Shown here: positions 27,544 through 35,791 of the stretch, one piece after another
How the letters are laid out: the number at the start of each line of letters is the position of its first letter
Position numbering within the stretch: the stretch's first letter is position 1
NCBI RefSeq assembly: GCF_900112245.1
Contig: NZ_FOYX01000001.1
Location: 1,599,856 to 1,663,855 of the forward strand
Direction: 5' to 3'
Source of the DNA: Maribacter stanieri
Lineage (GTDB): Bacteria > Bacteroidota > Bacteroidia > Flavobacteriales > Flavobacteriaceae
DNA: 64,000 bases
Position numbers and translations under genes: made by a program
Notes under the pieces: generated by a model
Database searches by the model: none
What the model was told of the DNA's origin: nothing
Seen by the model: only the letters and a program-made list of their open reading frames with translations

Positions 27544-27897
27544 ATGAAGAATTTATTGTTTTTTGTTCTACTTATAAGCGCCCAATTTACACATGCGCAA
27601 ATGGAGTCGCAACCAATTACAGAATTTGCTGGGTTTGATTCATCAACAGAAATATTAATTGATGTAAGAACACCTGAAGAGTTTGCAGAAGGTTCTATTG
27701 ATGGTGCTTTAAATATTAATTGGCTTTCTGATGAATTCAATAATCAGGTTGCAGTGTTGGATAAAGATAAGAAGTTGTATGTGTACTGTAAAAAGGGAGG
27801 AAGAAGTCTAAAGTCTCAGGCTAAATTAAAAGAGCTGGGTTTTACCCATGTTATTGATTTAGAAGGAGGGTATGACGCATATTTTTCAAAAAAATAG
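27544..27897 (+). CDS. Secreted rhodanese-like domain protein
   Basis: Exported single-domain rhodanese of 117 residues. The signal peptide is MKNLLFFVLLISAQFTHAQ; ATG 27544 is chosen over an upstream in-frame ATG at 27502 that would spoil it and lie on the inverted repeat. The rhodanese fold is complete: ILIDVRTPEEFAEGSIDGALN at the start and the active-site loop YVYCKKGGRS with the catalytic Cys, then a closing GGYDAY. Such proteins carry a persulfide on the Cys and act in sulfur transfer or as stress proteins; the periplasmic substrate is unknown. It is divergent from the ECF sigma gene, and may be under its control (inference). Confidence 0.9.
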   Translation: MKNLLFFVLLISAQFTHAQMESQPITEFAGFDSSTEILIDVRTPEEFAEGSIDGALNINWLSDEFNNQVAVLDKDKKLYVYCKKGGRSLKSQAKLKELGFTHVIDLEGGYDAYFSKK

Positions 27898-27925
27898 CTA
27901 AATGCTAAAGGATTAAAGCCTTAGT

Positions 27926-28330
27926 TCAATTTTTTATTTCTGACAGAATTTTTGTTAACTGATTTTCACGTATTGGTTTAATAATATAATCAGAGACTTC
28001 ACTTATTTTTTTCGTCTTTTCAAAATCTACCAGGTCAACAGATGATGATAGTACGTAAATGGTAATCTTCTTTTTAATTAGTGATATGGTTTTTAAGTAT
28101 TCATCCATAAAACGGTAACCATCCATTACTGGCATATTTATGTCAAGAAAAATGACATCTGGTAATTCTTTGGGGTTATCCATATTTGCCTTAATAAAGG
28201 TCATTGCTTCTGCCCCATCAGTAAAGGGTGTAATTTTTCCTACTGATGGTTGCGCCTCTAAGGTGTGAAGTATAGTGTATTGAAATACATCATCATCGTC
28301 TATAATACAAACACTTATATTATTATCCAT
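27926..28330 (-). CDS. Single-domain response regulator
   Basis: CheY-like receiver of 134 residues with no output domain. The acidic pocket is in CIIDDDDVFQ, the phospho-acceptor Asp in DVIFLDINMPVMDGY near residue 64, a conserved Ser/Thr in YVLSSS and the Lys in YIIKPI. It starts 8 bases after the histidine kinase gene ends, so the pair is a two-component system. Without a DNA-binding domain it must act through a protein partner or through phosphotransfer. This short type paired with multi-PAS kinases is frequent in Flavobacteriia. Confidence 0.92.
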   Translation of the reverse strand: MDNNISVCIIDDDDVFQYTILHTLEAQPSVGKITPFTDGAEAMTFIKANMDNPKELPDVIFLDINMPVMDGYRFMDEYLKTISLIKKKITIYVLSSSVDLVDFEKTKKISEVSDYIIKPIRENQLTKILSEIKN

Positions 28331-28338
28331 ATAATCTT

Positions 28339-31300
28339 TTAATTTAAGGTGATGATAAATGTAGAACCTACATTAACCTCACTTTTCACTGAAATTGAGC
28401 CACCCATTGCTACAATTTGCGCTTTTGTTAAAAATAAACCTATTCCCTTTGCATCTGGATGTTTGTGGAATACTTTGTTAAGTCCAAATAATTTGTCGCC
28501 GTGACTTTTCATGTCAATACCTATGCCATTGTCCTTGAACTCTAGTACTGTTTTTTTATTTACCAATTTAGAGGTAATGCAAATTTTAGGAGATCTGTCT
28601 GGAGATCTATATTTAATCGCATTGCTAACTAAATTAAGAAAAATACTTTCTAAATAAATAGGGTTGTACATTACATTTTTCGCTTCAGAAAATTTATGTT
28701 CTATAAAGGCACCTGTTTCTATTAATTCTGCAGCTAATATTTCTTTGGTTTTGTGTAATGTATGCTCAAAGGATAAATTTTCTCTTTTGTGAACTGCATT
28801 ATGTTTTATTGTTATAGTTTCAATTAGAGCATTCAATGTTTCTGTTAAGTGGTCTATTACAGTTTCGAACTTTTCAAAGATTTCTATTTTCTTAGTTTCA
28901 CTAGTTGTATTTTTATACATCCCTAAAAGCGCGTTCAAATTACTTACAGGAGATCTTAGGTTATGTGATGTTATATGATTGAACTCTGCTAATTGTTTGT
29001 TTTTGGAAGTTAAAACCATTGCAGAGGCTTCTAGGCTTTTATTTGTTTCTAGAATTTTTTGTTGTGCCTCTACTTGCTCCGTAATATCTTGGCTAGAGCC
29101 CATTAATTCTACAACATCGCCATCGTTATTAAGTAGCACCGCACCAATAATTTCTATGGTTCTAACTTTGCCGTTATTTTTTATAATGCGGTGTTGAAAC
29201 TTGTTGAACTTTTTCGTTCTAGAAATTTCTTGACTTATGGCAATAACTTTTTTTCTATCCTCTGGGTGTACCCTTTTTAAATATGTGCTAAAATTAGGGG
29301 ATGTTTCTGGGTCAAAATCTAGAATCTTTAGAAGATTTACTGATTTTTCCATCACATCATTTACAACATCCCATTTCCAATGACCTATGCTTGAAAGCTG
29401 TTCTGCAAAATTTAAAAGTTGGTTTTTCTCTAGTAAATCTTGTTCTCTTTGAATGCGATATGTTACATCTTGTGTTGTCCCAACTAATTCAATTATATTT
29501 TCATCATCATCCATAATAATTTCAGCCATGAGTTCTATGGAGCGAATATCACCGTTGTTCATTAAAATGCGATACGATAAAACGGAGTCGCTATTTTTTG
29601 TTGCGATAATATTTTCAATTTGAGCAACGACTTCGGCAGAATCATCTGGGTGTATTCTAGATAAAAATAAATCTATATCTATGGGGGAATTTGGATCTAG
29701 ATCGTAGATTTTATAAAGATTGTCTGACCATTTGGAGACGCTTGTATTTGGATTCCATTGCCACGACCCCATCATTGCCATTTTTTCTGTGAAGGAAAGT
29801 AAATGGTTTTTGTCTTTTATTTCCTGTTCAGTCTTTACACGATACGTAATATCCTGTTCAATGCCTTTTAAAGAGGTGATTTCCCCATTTTTATCCGTAA
29901 AAACCTCTCCTACAACTTCTAATGTTTTTATTTCTCCACTACGTAATTGTATCCGATATTGGGCTTTTGCAATATTTTTATCCCTTAAGATCCTTTCCTT
30001 AAAATCTTCAGTAAAACCTAAATCATCTGGGTGTACGTAAGATGAAATTAATTCTATATCGATAGGGGATCCAATTTCTATTCCGTAAATCCTATAATGA
30101 TTGTCTGACCAATTTATTTCACCGGTATTGGGGTTCCATTCCCAAGAACCGATATTTGCTATTTTCTCAGCATTATTATATTGTTGATTTTTTTCTAATA
30201 GTTGTATTTCTTTCTTCTTAATTTCCGAAACATCTTGGCAGGTGCCAGACATTTCTAAAACCTCACCCTTTTTATTGCGAATTATTTTACCAATAGATTT
30301 AATGGTTTTTATACTGCCGTCGTTTAATTGAATTTTATAAGTTGATTCAGGAAAAACACCGGTTTGCATAGCGTTTTCCAAATTTGAAATAACTCTATTT
30401 CTGTCATCTTCGTGAACAAAGTTTATATAGGTTTCAAAAGTTAATGGCTTTTCTTTGTCATGGCCATAAATTGCGTGAAGATTATCTGACCAAAAAACTT
30501 TATTGGTGGGTGTATCCCATTGCCAATACCCAATCATTGCCAATTTTTCTGCAATATTTAATTGTTGGTTTTTCTCTAAGAGTTCTTTTTCTTTTTTTTC
30601 TCTGTCAGTAATATCTTGGCAAGTGCCAATCATTTTTATGGGTTCTCCGAAATCATTGGTAATTACCATGCCAATAGAGCGAAGAGTTTTTATCGTACCA
30701 TTTTTTAATTGAATGCGATAGTTAGATTCTGGAAACTCTGTCGTTTTTAAAGCATGATCAAACTTTGAAATTGTTTTTTCTTTATCATCCTTGTGAACAT
30801 AATCTAAATAAACGTTGAACGATATAGGAGAATCTTTCTCATGCTCAAATATGTTATAGAAATTGTCTGACCATTTTACGGTATCCGTCGGAATGTCCCA
30901 ATCCCAAGACCCTGATTTTGCTATTTTTTCTGCATAATTAAGCTGCTGTACTTTTTGAACTATATCAGATTTTGCACTATTGGGTTCAGTTATATCATAA
31001 GTTGCTCCATAAAGTATTATAGAGTTTTCATCTTTCTGAAAAGGTTGTACTGATGTTCTTAAATTTCGAACATTACCTTTTACTGTTATAATTTCATATT
31101 CTAATTCAAATGGCGCGCCATTTTCGATAGCTTTTTTATGGGATACTAAAAGTTGATTTCTAGATTCAACATCTTTAAATTGACCATACATGTTTTCCGT
31201 AGTTGGAATGTAATCATTAGAAGCTTCATGTATTTCTTTTAGAACATAGTTCCAGCTTATATTATTGGAATTTACATCATATTGAAACATTCCAATTTTA

Positions 31301-31383
31301 GCCACACAACCTGTGTTTGCTAAATCTTTATCTGTAGGGGAAAGAGTTTTCTCTTTACTCATTTCAATTAAGAGTTTGTACAT
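28339..31383 (-). CDS. Hybrid-free sensor histidine kinase with six PAS domains
   Basis: Cytosolic sensor kinase of 1014 residues with no transmembrane segment. Six PAS domains run in tandem from residue 25 to about 790; copies two to six each open with a near-identical linker, AExxAxxGxWxW, followed by WSDNLYxIY, and end in a PAC motif such as GTCQDIT. The kinase part has the phospho-acceptor His near residue 806 in SHNLRSPVSN, then an ATPase domain with NLVSNAIKYRSP (N box), KDNGIGID and GIGLFLTKAQI. Start may also be the ATG seven codons later. The signal sensed is unknown; the partner is the adjacent response regulator. Confidence 0.93.
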   Translation of the reverse strand: MYKLLIEMSKEKTLSPTDKDLANTGCVAKIGMFQYDVNSNNISWNYVLKEIHEASNDYIPTTENMYGQFKDVESRNQLLVSHKKAIENGAPFELEYEIITVKGNVRNLRTSVQPFQKDENSIILYGATYDITEPNSAKSDIVQKVQQLNYAEKIAKSGSWDWDIPTDTVKWSDNFYNIFEHEKDSPISFNVYLDYVHKDDKEKTISKFDHALKTTEFPESNYRIQLKNGTIKTLRSIGMVITNDFGEPIKMIGTCQDITDREKKEKELLEKNQQLNIAEKLAMIGYWQWDTPTNKVFWSDNLHAIYGHDKEKPLTFETYINFVHEDDRNRVISNLENAMQTGVFPESTYKIQLNDGSIKTIKSIGKIIRNKKGEVLEMSGTCQDVSEIKKKEIQLLEKNQQYNNAEKIANIGSWEWNPNTGEINWSDNHYRIYGIEIGSPIDIELISSYVHPDDLGFTEDFKERILRDKNIAKAQYRIQLRSGEIKTLEVVGEVFTDKNGEITSLKGIEQDITYRVKTEQEIKDKNHLLSFTEKMAMMGSWQWNPNTSVSKWSDNLYKIYDLDPNSPIDIDLFLSRIHPDDSAEVVAQIENIIATKNSDSVLSYRILMNNGDIRSIELMAEIIMDDDENIIELVGTTQDVTYRIQREQDLLEKNQLLNFAEQLSSIGHWKWDVVNDVMEKSVNLLKILDFDPETSPNFSTYLKRVHPEDRKKVIAISQEISRTKKFNKFQHRIIKNNGKVRTIEIIGAVLLNNDGDVVELMGSSQDITEQVEAQQKILETNKSLEASAMVLTSKNKQLAEFNHITSHNLRSPVSNLNALLGMYKNTTSETKKIEIFEKFETVIDHLTETLNALIETITIKHNAVHKRENLSFEHTLHKTKEILAAELIETGAFIEHKFSEAKNVMYNPIYLESIFLNLVSNAIKYRSPDRSPKICITSKLVNKKTVLEFKDNGIGIDMKSHGDKLFGLNKVFHKHPDAKGIGLFLTKAQIVAMGGSISVKSEVNVGSTFIITLN

Positions 31384-31824
31384 CAGCGAATAACACTAAA
31401 ATAGAAATGGGGAACGTGTAAAATAAAAGTGTAGCTAATTGGCTACAATATAATTAATAATTATTTGATTTGCAGAAGGTTTGTGAGTTAATTGAATTCT
31501 ATAGTCAGATATTCCAATGTCTATACATTTAATCTTAGTTGCGGGTATAGAGATAATATGAAGGTGAGACTTAGGGTTAACCTATGGAGTGATTTTTTAT
31601 TTGTTCTCCGTAGATGTTTAACCACATAAATTTCAGTGATTTTAGAGTTTATTTATGAAAAGGAGTTTAATCTGAATACACCTTTTTAATATTTTAATGA
31701 ATTAGGTAGTTTTTTATGTCTTGTACTAAATTAACCTGATATCGATTCTGAATTGTATTCATAAGCCAATATCAGGTTGTTTTTTAATTTTTATTCAGAG
31801 ATGTTAGATAATTATACAATTGTA
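31384..31824. other. 440-base intergenic stretch with two hairpins, no protein gene seen
   Basis: Separates the histidine kinase and M3 peptidase genes, both on the minus strand. It holds the perfect inverted repeat TGTAGC/GCTACA at 31430-31447, 47 bases before the kinase start, and a hairpin of AACCTGATAT with ATATCAGGTT (31733-31742 and 31769-31778) followed by G and six T on the plus strand. I found no convincing open frame. The second hairpin looks like a plus-strand terminator, although no plus-strand gene lies upstream. Confidence 0.5.
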
Positions 31825-33846
31825 CTAGTCCAATAACCCAGCTCTTTCTAGCAATGCCTCAACCTTTGGTTCTGCTCCTCTAAATCTTTTGTAAAGTTTC
31901 ATTGGGTTTTCGGTACCGCCTTGCGAAAGAACGTTGTCCTTAAATTTAGTGGCAACTTCTTTATTGAAAATTCCCTCTTCTTTAAAGTATGCAAAAGCAT
32001 CTGCATCTAAAACTTCAGCCCATTTATAGCTATAATATCCAGATGAATATCCTCCTTGAAAAATATGGGAGAATGCTGTACTCATACAAGTTTCCGGTGT
32101 TTCAGGGTAAAGGCTCGTATCTTTAAAAGCTTCATCTTCATGAGCTTTAACGTTGGTTATGCCTGTAGGGTCAACACCATGCCAAGACATATCTAATAAT
32201 CCGAAGCTTAATTGACGCAAGGTTTGCATTCCTTCTTGGAATGTGGCGGACTCTTTTATTTTCTGAACCAATTCCATTGGTATAGTTTCTCCTGTTTCGT
32301 AATGTTTGGCAAATAACTCTAATGCTTCCTTCTCATAACACCAGTTTTCTAAAACCTGACTAGGTAATTCTACAAAATCCCAAAATACAGATGTTCCGGA
32401 AAGACTAGGGTAGGTCGTATTAGCAAGCATACCATGTAAACCGTGACCAAATTCGTGAAACAAGGTGGTTACTTCATTAAAAGTCAGTAATGATGGCTTA
32501 CTTTTTGTTGACGGAGTAAAGTTGCACACGTTAGATATATGCGGACGCACATTTTCGCCGTTTCTTTTCCATTGGCTTTTAAAGGAAGTCATCCATGCGC
32601 CACCTCTTTTACCTGCTCTTGGGTGAAAATCTGCATAAAACAATGAAATGAAATTTTTATCGGTATCGTAAACTTTATAGGTTTTTACCTCGTCATGATA
32701 TTTTTCAATGTCGTGTACTTCTTCGAACTGTAAATCGAATAAGTTTTCGGCTACTTTAAAAACACCGTTGATTACATTCTCTAGTTTAAAGTAAGGTTTC
32801 AGTTTCTCATCATCTAAATTGAATAGCTCTTGCTTTAATTTTTCAGAATAATAACTGCTATCCCATTTTTCTAAACGGTCAATATTATCTAGTTTTTTTG
32901 CAAAATCTTCTAATTGCTTAAACTCACGCTCTGCAGCAGGTTTGGCTTTTGCCAGTAATTCATTTAAGAAAGAATGCACTTTCTCTGGTGTCTGTGCCAT
33001 ACGCTCTTCAAGAACAAAATTAGCGTGTGTTTTGTAGCCTAATAAATTGGCTCTTTCAAAACGTAATTTTGCAATTTCAAGAACATTTTCTTGATTGTCT
33101 AATTCGTCATTATGAAATGCTTTACTTCCAAATGCCATAGAAAGCTCTTTGCGTAACTCCCTATTTTTAGCATATTTCATAAAGGGAATGTAGCTAGGGT
33201 AATCTAAAGTGATCATCCAGCCATCTTCTTTACCTTTTGAAATGGCTAATTGTGCTGCGGCTTCTTTTTCTCCTTCTGGCAACCCGTCTAAATCAGCTTC
33301 ATCTGTTAGGTGCAATTGATATTTATTGGTTTCAGCAAGTACATTCTCGCCAAAAGTCAATTTCAATTTGGCAAGCTTTGCATCTATAGCTCTTAAGCGT
33401 GTTTTCTTTTCTTCGGATAAATTGGCTCCGTTTCTACTAAAGCTCTTGTATTTTTTATCTAAAAGTGTGTTTTGTTCTACCGTAAGGTCTAAACTATCTT
33501 TTTGATCGTAAACGGCTTTTACTCTTTTGAATAACGCTTCGTTTAATGTGATATCATTACCAAATTCTGAAAGTAAGGGAGAAACCTCTTGCGCTATTTT
33601 CTGAATCTCCTCATTTGTTTCTGCGGAATTCAAGTTGAAAAATACACTTGATATTCTGTCTAATTGTTGACCAGAAAACTCTAAGGCTTCTATGGTGTTT
33701 TTAAAAGTAGGAGCATCTGTATTTTCTGTAATGGCATCAATTTCTGCTCTTGCATCTTCAATAGATTTTAAGAAAGCAGGCTTAAAGTGCTCATTTTTTA
33801 TTTGTGAAAAAGGAGCGGTATCAAAAGGGGATAATAATGGATTCAT
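31825..33846 (-). CDS. M3 family metallopeptidase (oligopeptidase A / peptidyl-dipeptidase type)
   Basis: Zinc peptidase of 673 residues that clears short peptides. The zinc site HEFGH (His464, Glu465, His468) lies in LFHEFGHGLHGML, with the third ligand expected in the ENWCYEKEAL region some 28 residues later. The N-terminal helical half and substrate-shielding domain have normal length. No signal peptide is present, so it is probably cytosolic. It stands alone, with a 160-base gap to purE upstream containing a nested inverted repeat. Dipeptidyl carboxypeptidase versus oligopeptidase A activity cannot be separated from sequence here. Confidence 0.94.
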   Translation of the reverse strand: MNPLLSPFDTAPFSQIKNEHFKPAFLKSIEDARAEIDAITENTDAPTFKNTIEALEFSGQQLDRISSVFFNLNSAETNEEIQKIAQEVSPLLSEFGNDITLNEALFKRVKAVYDQKDSLDLTVEQNTLLDKKYKSFSRNGANLSEEKKTRLRAIDAKLAKLKLTFGENVLAETNKYQLHLTDEADLDGLPEGEKEAAAQLAISKGKEDGWMITLDYPSYIPFMKYAKNRELRKELSMAFGSKAFHNDELDNQENVLEIAKLRFERANLLGYKTHANFVLEERMAQTPEKVHSFLNELLAKAKPAAEREFKQLEDFAKKLDNIDRLEKWDSSYYSEKLKQELFNLDDEKLKPYFKLENVINGVFKVAENLFDLQFEEVHDIEKYHDEVKTYKVYDTDKNFISLFYADFHPRAGKRGGAWMTSFKSQWKRNGENVRPHISNVCNFTPSTKSKPSLLTFNEVTTLFHEFGHGLHGMLANTTYPSLSGTSVFWDFVELPSQVLENWCYEKEALELFAKHYETGETIPMELVQKIKESATFQEGMQTLRQLSFGLLDMSWHGVDPTGITNVKAHEDEAFKDTSLYPETPETCMSTAFSHIFQGGYSSGYYSYKWAEVLDADAFAYFKEEGIFNKEVATKFKDNVLSQGGTENPMKLYKRFRGAEPKVEALLERAGLLD

Positions 33847-33908
33847 ATTTCAAGTTCAAGTTTAAGGGTCAAATTCAAGACCGCTTAAATAAATTAAAAT
33901 CAGTTTTA

Positions 33909-33953
33909 CTCGATAATCGAGATTTAAATGCTCCGACGTTTCAGTCGAAATCT
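33909..33953. repeat. Nested inverted repeats in the purE-M3 peptidase gap
   Basis: CTCGAT/ATCGAG (33909-33921) is followed by AGATTT...CGAC...GTCG AAATCT (33920-33953), in which an inner and an outer stem share one axis. The 11-base string TCAGTCGAAAT from it recurs at 43465-43475, so this looks like a worn member of a dispersed intergenic repeat. Confidence 0.45.
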
Positions 33954-34006
33954 AAATAGAATTTTCAATTCAATGCTTCGTGGATTGCTCCGAGGTTGTT
34001 TACTAA

Positions 34007-34495
34007 CTATTTACCGTTAACAGCCTTTGCGCCTTCAATTACTTTTTGCTTCAGACCTTCTTTATAAAATATAATTTTATCTAAAACGCATTTATCTGAA
34101 CTGCCGATAATCTGCGCAGCTAAAATTCCTGCATTTTTAGCTCCGTTCAGCGCAACTGTTGCTACTGGTACGCCACCTGGCATTTGAAGTATAGATAAGA
34201 TAGAGTCCCAGCCATCAATAGAATTACTGCTTTTTACAGGAACTCCAATTACTGGTAATGGAGACATAGACGCAACCATACCTGGTAAGTGAGCAGCGCC
34301 ACCGGCACCTGCTATAATAACAGCATAACCGTTTGTGTGTGCATTTTTACTGAAATCGAATAATTTTTCTGGTGTTCTGTGGGCAGATACAATATCAACA
34401 TCTACCTCTATATCAAAACCTCTTAAAATATCTATGGCTTCCTGCATTACGGGCATGTCACTTGTACTTCCCATTACTACGGCTACTTTACTCAT
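34007..34495 (-). CDS. purE: 5-(carboxyamino)imidazole ribonucleotide mutase PurE
   Basis: Class I PurE of 162 residues, converting N5-CAIR to CAIR in purine synthesis. Motifs visible are VVMGSTSDMPVM at the N-terminus, VSAHRTPEKL with the catalytic His, and IIAGAGGAAHLPGMVAS. The presence of purK upstream confirms the bacterial two-enzyme route rather than direct AIR carboxylation. It starts 5 bases after the purK stop and is doubtless cotranscribed. Identity certain. Confidence 0.97.
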   Translation of the reverse strand: MSKVAVVMGSTSDMPVMQEAIDILRGFDIEVDVDIVSAHRTPEKLFDFSKNAHTNGYAVIIAGAGGAAHLPGMVASMSPLPVIGVPVKSSNSIDGWDSILSILQMPGGVPVATVALNGAKNAGILAAQIIGSSDKCVLDKIIFYKEGLKQKVIEGAKAVNGK

Positions 34496-34500
34496 GTTTT

Positions 34501-35655
34501 TTATTTTGAAATCACTTGAATTGTTTCCTTTACTTTTTCGGCAATAGCTCTTGCCTTTTCCAAATCACTATTGACTATGGTTACATGACCCATTTTTCTG
34601 AACGGTCTTGTTTGTGCTTTGCCATAAATATGAGGCGTTACTCCTTCCATGGCTAAAATCTCTTCTATATTTTTATAAACGACATCACCTGTATGGCCTT
34701 CTGCACCTACTAAATTGACCATAACACCTGCTACTTTGCTATCGGTGTTTCCTAAAGGTAAACCTAGAATACTGCGAATGTGTTGTTCAAATTGATTGGT
34801 GTAGCTGGCTTCAATACTGTAGTGCCCGCTGTTATGTGGTCTTGGGGCTACTTCGTTCACCAATATTTTATCATCTTCGGTTTGGAACATTTCAACAGCC
34901 AGCAATCCGGTAAGTCCTATTTTATTTGCTACTTTTAATGCTAATGCTCTTGCCTTTTCAGCAACTTTATCATCAATACGTGCAGGACAAATTACATACT
35001 CCACTTGGTTGGCTTCTGGATGAAATTCCATCTCTACCACTGGATATGTTTTAATTTCACCTTCAGAATTTCTAGAGACAATTACAGCTAATTCGTTTTT
35101 AAACGGAATCATAACCTCTGTAATACATTCACCTGTAGGTAACCCTTTTAAATCTGCTAAACTTCTAACGACTTTTACTCCTTGTCCGTCATAACCAAAT
35201 TGAGCTACCTTCCAAACAAACGGAAATTGTAATCCTCCGTTTTCAATACTATCTTCAATTTCACTTAAGTATGCAAAACGCTGAAAATCTGCTGTAGGTA
35301 TTTCATTGTCAACGTAGAATAATTTCTGTTTTGCCTTATTTTGAATAATACGCAACGCTTTTGGTTGCGGATATACTTTTACTCCTTCATCTTCTAATTT
35401 CTCTAAAGCATCAAGATTTACGTTTTCTATCTCTATGGTTAGCACATCTACGTCTTTACCAAAATTGTATACCGTATCAAAATCTAATAGACTGCCTTGT
35501 GCAAATTCATTACACGACATTCTACTTGGTGCTTCAGAAGAAGCATCTAGAACTTTGGTGTAAATATCCCATTTTCGTGTTTCGTACAACATCATTTTAC
35601 CTAGTTGACCACCACCTAAAATGCCTAATTTAAAACCTGAAGAAAAATAATCCAT
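34501..35655 (-). CDS. purK: 5-(carboxyamino)imidazole ribonucleotide synthase PurK
   Basis: ATP-grasp enzyme of 384 residues that makes N5-CAIR from AIR, bicarbonate and ATP. The N-terminal GILGGGQLGKMM Rossmann motif, the central ATP-grasp region (VWKVAQFGYDGQGVKVV) and the metal-binding EVAPRPHNSGHYSIEA segment are complete. It leads the purK-purE unit, and a TTG/TATTTTTG promoter lies 44 bases upstream of its ATG. On the other side of that promoter region the HPRT-Adk gene is divergent, so two purine genes share one control region. Confidence 0.97.
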   Translation of the reverse strand: MDYFSSGFKLGILGGGQLGKMMLYETRKWDIYTKVLDASSEAPSRMSCNEFAQGSLLDFDTVYNFGKDVDVLTIEIENVNLDALEKLEDEGVKVYPQPKALRIIQNKAKQKLFYVDNEIPTADFQRFAYLSEIEDSIENGGLQFPFVWKVAQFGYDGQGVKVVRSLADLKGLPTGECITEVMIPFKNELAVIVSRNSEGEIKTYPVVEMEFHPEANQVEYVICPARIDDKVAEKARALALKVANKIGLTGLLAVEMFQTEDDKILVNEVAPRPHNSGHYSIEASYTNQFEQHIRSILGLPLGNTDSKVAGVMVNLVGAEGHTGDVVYKNIEEILAMEGVTPHIYGKAQTRPFRKMGHVTIVNSDLEKARAIAEKVKETIQVISK

Positions 35656-35698
35656 ATAATTGTTGCTTTGGGCAGTTGAAAAAACGCCTTAAGTACTA

Positions 35699-35727
35699 CA
35701 AAAATACGGTTAAATCTTAGAAACCAA
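35699..35727 (-). promoter_or_regulatory. Promoter of purK-purE
   Basis: On the minus strand TTG (35727-35725) and TATTTTTG (35706-35699) start 21 bases apart, fitting the Bacteroidota -33/-7 pattern. The -7 box ends 43 bases before the purK ATG. Confidence 0.65.
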
Positions 35728-35760
35728 TTCCTTTCTAATCAAAAACACAAGGCAATACCT

Positions 35761-35768
35761 TATCTTTG
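35761..35768 (+). promoter_or_regulatory. -7 promoter box for the HPRT-adenylate kinase gene
   Basis: TATCTTTG matches TAnnTTTG and lies 23 bases before the TTG start codon, which leaves a leader of roughly 17 bases. No TTG is seen at -33. Confidence 0.5.
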
Positions 35769-35791
35769 CAAACCTTGATAATTTATGAAAA

